Part shown: positions 60,018 to 64,000 of the stretch, in pieces | How positions within the stretch are numbered: the first letter of the stretch is position 1 | Layout: every line of letters starts with the position of its first letter | Assembly: GCA_003169895.1 (NCBI GenBank) | Contig: PNAE01000007.1 | Span: forward strand, 1,068,314 to 1,132,313 | Reading direction: 5' to 3' | Source: Gemmatimonadota bacterium | GTDB lineage: Bacteria; Gemmatimonadota; Gemmatimonadetes; Gemmatimonadales; GWC2-71-9 | Length of the DNA: 64,000 nucleotides | Position numbers and translations under genes: made by a program | The notes under the pieces: generated by a model | What the model was told of the DNA's origin: nothing | Database searches by the model: none | Seen by the model: only the letters and a program-made list of their open reading frames with translations

Positions 60018-60752
60018 ATGCCAATCACCGACCAGCCGTTACCGGTCACCGGCGGCCTCGCCAAGCACGAATATGTTCGCGGCGTATTCACGGACATCGC
60101 ACCGCGATACGACCTGCTCAACCGCATTCTGTCGCTCAACACTGACCGGCGCTGGCGGCGCCGGGCGGTGGACCAGTTGCACTGGGAGGCTGCGCCGGCC
60201 GGCACGTATCTCGACCTGTGCGCCGGCACCCTCGACCTTGCCGCCGAGCTGGCCAACCGCGCCGGGTTCACCGGTCACGTGATCGCCGCGGATTTCGTAC
60301 CGCCGATGCTCCGCCGTGGCGCCGGAAAGTCCGCCCGGGTGGCGCCGGCCGCGGCGGATGTGCTGCGCCTGCCATTCCCCGATGGCACGTTTGACGGCGC
60401 CACGATCGGCTTCGGGGTGCGCAACCTGATGGACCTCGACGCGGGACTCCGTGAGGCGGCGCGAGTGCTCAAGCCGGGAGCGCGGTTCGTGGTGCTCGAA
60501 TTCACCACGCCGCGCTGGCAACCATTCCGCGCGATGTATCTCACCTATCTGCGGCTGGTACTGCCGCGTGTGGGCCGGATCGTGTCGAAACATAGGACTG
60601 CCTATGACTGGCTTCCAGCGTCGATGCGGTTGTTTCCCGAGCCGGCCCAGTTGGGGGCGCACCTGCAGGCGGCCGGATTCGGGGCGGTGGAGTGGCATAC
60701 CCTGATGGGCGGCGCCGTCGCGATCCACATCGCGGTCCGGATGCCGGCATGA
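60018..60752 (+). CDS. menG: UbiE/MenG-type demethylmenaquinone methyltransferase
   Basis: VRGVFTDIAPRYDLLNRILSLNTDRRWRRRAV, LDLCAGTLDLA, TIGFGVRNLMD, VVLEFTTP. Confidence 0.94.
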   Translation: MPITDQPLPVTGGLAKHEYVRGVFTDIAPRYDLLNRILSLNTDRRWRRRAVDQLHWEAAPAGTYLDLCAGTLDLAAELANRAGFTGHVIAADFVPPMLRRGAGKSARVAPAAADVLRLPFPDGTFDGATIGFGVRNLMDLDAGLREAARVLKPGARFVVLEFTTPRWQPFRAMYLTYLRLVLPRVGRIVSKHRTAYDWLPASMRLFPEPAQLGAHLQAAGFGAVEWHTLMGGAVAIHIAVRMPA

Positions 60753-62242
60753 GTCTCGACTCGCTGCCCGAGTTCATTGCGGCAATCGAGCGCATCGGAG
60801 AGCTGGTGCGGATTCGAGAGCCGGTGCGCACCCATCTCGAGATCGCGGCCATCGCGGATCGGGTCATGAAATCGCCCGGCGGCGGTCCCGCGCTGGTCTT
60901 TGAGCATCCAGTGCTCGCCGACGGCACGGCCAGCCCTATTCCGGTCGCCATCAATCTGTTCGGTTCGCAGCGCCGGATCAGCCTCGCGCTGGGCGTCGAA
61001 CGCCTGGATGACATTGGCGACCGGATCGCGGAAATGCTGAACCTCAAGGTACCGGAAGGCCTGCTGGCCAAGCTTGCGATGCTGCCGAGACTCGCCGAGC
61101 TCGCGAAGTTCCCGCCGCGAACGCGCTCCGGGCGGCCGCCCTGCCAGGCGGTGGTCTGGCGTGGCGACGAGATCGACCTCGATCGGCTGCCGCTCCTGCA
61201 GACCTGGCCCAAGGATGGCGGCCGTTACATCACGCTCCCGATGGTGATTACCCGCGATCCGGTCGGCGGGGCGCGCAACGTCGGCATGTACCGCGTCCAG
61301 TTGCTCGGCCGGCGGGAGCTCGCGATGCATTGGCAACGCCACAAGTCCGGCGCGGCCCACTGGCGCGAAATGGCCGCGCGCGGAGAGAAGATGCCGGTGG
61401 TGATCGCGATTGGCGGCGATCCCGCCAGCATCTACGCTGGATCGGCTCCGCTTCCCCCCGGCATCGATGAGTTCCTCTTCGCCGGCTTCATCCGTCGCGA
61501 TCACGTCGAGCTGGCCCGGGCCGTAACCTGTGACCTCGACGTCCCCGCCGAAGCCGAGATCGTGATCGAAGGCTACATCGACCCCGCCGAGCCACTGGTG
61601 ATGGAAGGACCGTTCGGCGATCACACCGGTTTCTACTCGCTCGCCGATCGATACCCGCTTGTGCACGTCACGGCCGTGACGATGAAGGAGCGGCCGGTGT
61701 ATGCCGCGACACTGGTCGGACGCCCTCCGATGGAGGATTACTGGCTCGGTCACGCCACCGAACGCATCTTCCTGCCGCTGCTCAAGCTCACCGTGCCGGA
61801 AATCGTCGATTACCACATGCCGGCGGCGGGGATATTCCACAACCTGGTGTTCGTCAGCATCGACAAGCAGTATCCCGGCCAGGCTTACAAGGTGATGCAC
61901 GCCCTCTGGGGCCAGGGGCTGATGTCCCTCGCGAAGGTCCTGGTGATCGTCGACAAGGACGTCAACGTGCATGACGCCGATGAGGTATGGTGGGTCGCGC
62001 TCAATCACATCGATCCCAAGCGCGACGTCGAATTCGTGCGCGGGCCGGTCGACGTACTGGATCATGCGTCGCAGCACTTCACCTTCGGCAGCAAGATGGG
62101 GATCGACGGCACGCGGAAGTGGCCCGAGGAGGGATTCACGCGCGAGTGGCCGGAGCGGATGGAGATGGATGAGGAAACCACGCGGCGGGTGGATGAACTG
62201 TGGCCGAGGCTGGGGATCAAAGACGTGAGACGTGAAACGTGA
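60749..62242 (+). CDS. UbiD-family decarboxylase
   Basis: NLFGSQRRISLALGV, VWRGDEIDLDRLPLLQTWPKDGGRYITLPMVITRDP, VMEGPFGDHTGFYS; ATGA overlap with menG. Confidence 0.95.
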   Translation: MSLDSLPEFIAAIERIGELVRIREPVRTHLEIAAIADRVMKSPGGGPALVFEHPVLADGTASPIPVAINLFGSQRRISLALGVERLDDIGDRIAEMLNLKVPEGLLAKLAMLPRLAELAKFPPRTRSGRPPCQAVVWRGDEIDLDRLPLLQTWPKDGGRYITLPMVITRDPVGGARNVGMYRVQLLGRRELAMHWQRHKSGAAHWREMAARGEKMPVVIAIGGDPASIYAGSAPLPPGIDEFLFAGFIRRDHVELARAVTCDLDVPAEAEIVIEGYIDPAEPLVMEGPFGDHTGFYSLADRYPLVHVTAVTMKERPVYAATLVGRPPMEDYWLGHATERIFLPLLKLTVPEIVDYHMPAAGIFHNLVFVSIDKQYPGQAYKVMHALWGQGLMSLAKVLVIVDKDVNVHDADEVWWVALNHIDPKRDVEFVRGPVDVLDHASQHFTFGSKMGIDGTRKWPEEGFTREWPERMEMDEETTRRVDELWPRLGIKDVRRET

Positions 62243-62328
62243 AACGTGAGACGGAAGTGACGCGTGTCGCTGACGAGCCCGACCTGAGATCGGAAACCGG
62301 TCTCACATCTCACGTCTCACGTTTCACG
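62222..62328. repeat. Heptamer inverted repeat spanning the UbiD stop and UbiA start
   Basis: Left GACGTGA GACGTGA AACGTGA AACGTGA; right TCTCACA TCTCACG TCTCACG TTTCACG; perfect 16-nt inverted match 62238-62253 / 62313-62328. Confidence 0.92.
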
Positions 62329-63222
62329 CCTTTCGAAGGCCAGACCTTCCGTGGCGCGTCCGCCTTCGCCCGTTACGCCTCATTGGTCAAGCTCCCGCAC
62401 ACCGTCTTCGCGCTCCCGTTCGCCTTGCTTGGCGTCCTCGCCGCCGCACGGGTGGCCCCGCTGACGTTGCGCACCGTCGGGCTCGTCGTGATCGCGTTCA
62501 GCGCGGCGCGGTTCGCCGCCATGGGGTTCAACCGGATCGCCGACCGCGTCTACGATGAGCGCAACCCGCGCACGCGCGATCGCGAAATCCCGCGCGGCCT
62601 GATTGCGGTGGAGGCAGCGACGGCCGCCGTGGCGGCCGCGAGCATCGTGTTCATCATCGCCGCCGGCCTGCTCAATTCACTGTGCCTGGTGCTGTCGCCG
62701 GTGGCGCTGGCCTGGATTCTCGCCTACAGCTACGCGAAGCAGTTCACGCACTGGCCGCACGTGTGGCTCGGCCTCTCGCTCGCAATTGCACCGGTCGGCG
62801 GCTGGCTCGCCGTCACGGGCCGCTGGAGCGAGCCGTGGTGGCTGCTGCTCGCCATTGCACTCGCCGTGCTGAGTTGGGTCGCCGGATTCGACGTGTTCTA
62901 CGCGCTGGCCGACGAGCGTTTCGATCGCGAAGCGGGCCTGGGGAGCGCGGCCGTTCGCCTCGGACAATCGCGGGCCATCCTGTTCGGCAAGTTGCTCCAC
63001 GGCGTCACGATCCCGGCGCTGCTCCTCTTTGGCTGGGGGGCAGGCTTCGGGCTATGGTACATGATGGGTGTCGGCGTCGCCGCGGCCATCATCGTCTACG
63101 AGCACCAGTTGGTGAAGCCTGGCGACTTGTCCCGGCTGAATGCGGCGTTCTTCACGATGAACGGCGTGATGAGTCTCGTGGTGTTCGGGTTTGCGGTGGT
63201 GGACCGGGTGGTGGGGAGATGA
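62239..63222 (+). CDS. UbiA-family prenyltransferase (MqnP-like)
   Basis: VKLPHTVFALPFALLGVL, AMGFNRIADRVYDERNPRTRDREIPRGLI, DVFYALADERFDREAGLGS. N-terminal ~30 residues derive from a repeat. Confidence 0.92.
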   Translation: MKRETEVTRVADEPDLRSETGLTSHVSRFTPFEGQTFRGASAFARYASLVKLPHTVFALPFALLGVLAAARVAPLTLRTVGLVVIAFSAARFAAMGFNRIADRVYDERNPRTRDREIPRGLIAVEAATAAVAAASIVFIIAAGLLNSLCLVLSPVALAWILAYSYAKQFTHWPHVWLGLSLAIAPVGGWLAVTGRWSEPWWLLLAIALAVLSWVAGFDVFYALADERFDREAGLGSAAVRLGQSRAILFGKLLHGVTIPALLLFGWGAGFGLWYMMGVGVAAAIIVYEHQLVKPGDLSRLNAAFFTMNGVMSLVVFGFAVVDRVVGR

Positions 63223-63225
63223 CAG

Positions 63226-63641
63226 CCCCTCACACTGTTGTCACCCGGAGTGCAGGCCCTCACACGCTTGTCACCCTGAGCCGCAGGCCCTCACCCTCTT
63301 GTCACCCTGAGCGCAGCGAAGGGGCGGAGCCTGCCGTCGCACCCGTGTCACCCTGAGCGCAGGCCCTCACACGCTTGTCACCCTGAGCGAAGGCCCTCAC
63401 ACTCTTGTCACCCTGAGCGAAGCGAAGGGGCGGAGCCTGCCGTCGCACCCGTGTCATCCTGAGCCGCAGGCCCTCACACGCTTGTCACGCTGAGCGCAGC
63501 GAAGCGGCGGAGTGACGACTTAGTACCAAGTTCCGCCCCTTCGCCTGCGGCTCAGGGTGACAAGGGCGCTACTCCGCCCCTTCGCTGCGCTCAGGGTGAC
63601 AAGGGTGTCACTCCGCCCCTTCGCTGCGCTCAGGGTGACAA
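63226..63641. repeat. Clustered REP-like CCTGAGCG(A/C)AGCGAAGG elements
   Basis: About eight + strand copies of GTCACCCTGAGC.. followed by three inverted copies (..GCTCAGGGTGAC), spacing irregular. Confidence 0.92.
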
Positions 63642-63931
63642 TACCAACCCCATTCGGCCGCCCGGTCGCACCAATCTGGATTCACGGATTCAATCAACGC
63701 CAACTTTCGTTTGCGAGTCCAACCCTTCAGTTGTTTTTCCCGCTGTATTGCCTCGATGGCTCGGCCAGCCACTTCCACGTATATCAACCGGTGAATTTCG
63801 CATCGGGCCGCGAAGGCGCTTCCGGTACCGCGGACATGCTGATCGAATCGACGCCGAAGATCACGGGTTACACCGATGTACAGCGCTCGCTGGGAGTTTG
63901 CCATGACATAGACATAGTAGGAGTGCGCCAT
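63608..63931 (-). CDS. GIY-YIG nuclease-domain protein
   Basis: MAHSYYVYVMANSQRALYIGVTRDLRRRFDQHVRG...REKQLKGWTRKRKLALIESVNPDW; C-terminus CHPERSEGAE is translated from the repeat. Confidence 0.92.
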   Translation of the reverse strand: MAHSYYVYVMANSQRALYIGVTRDLRRRFDQHVRGTGSAFAARCEIHRLIYVEVAGRAIEAIQREKQLKGWTRKRKLALIESVNPDWCDRAAEWGWYCHPERSEGAE

Positions 63932-64000
63932 TCTGTACGAAGTCCGAAGCTCGCTGCCGACGGTGGACCGTAATAACGCAGATGGATGCCTTGTCACCCC

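Noticed and set aside
63226-63641. Possible CRISPR array
   Set aside because: Units are palindromic, vary in length, change orientation, and lack unique uniform spacers; no cas genes in the window.

Overview
High-GC bacterial chromosome segment with about 57 protein-coding genes. The gene content looks like Gemmatimonadota, but that taxonomic guess is inference only. I found no rRNA, tRNA, CRISPR array, transposase or phage module. Recognisable blocks: HD-GYP protein; BTAD/AAA regulator; MoxR ATPase; a partial F0F1-ATP synthase operon (atpI-like, atpB, atpE, atpF, atpH, without F1 alpha/gamma/beta/epsilon genes); M1 peptidase with an Omp85-like barrel tail; glutamine synthetase III; CstA plus a small YbdD-type gene missed by the ORF track; acyl-CoA dehydrogenase-etfB-etfA-ETF:QO; moeA; QueD-like; gpmI; guaB; three APC permeases (two tandem); nrnA; NifU-like and Mrp; sigma/anti-sigma/bactofilin-like operon; and a UbiE-UbiD-UbiA cluster that fits late futalosine menaquinone synthesis. 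The most interesting non-coding signals are two repeat systems. (1) A dispersed family of 7-nt-period repeats, usually two inverted arms, at gene ends in at least ten loci. The heptamer word differs between loci (GTRAGAS, GACGTGA, GGCTNNT, GGGAGCT), but the 7-nt register and inverted layout are kept, and the repeats often supply stop codons and sometimes a start codon. (2) An array of CCTGAGCG(A/C)AGCGAAGG REP-like elements beside a small GIY-YIG nuclease gene, which is bracketed by inverted copies of the element and uses one copy as its own C-terminal codons.
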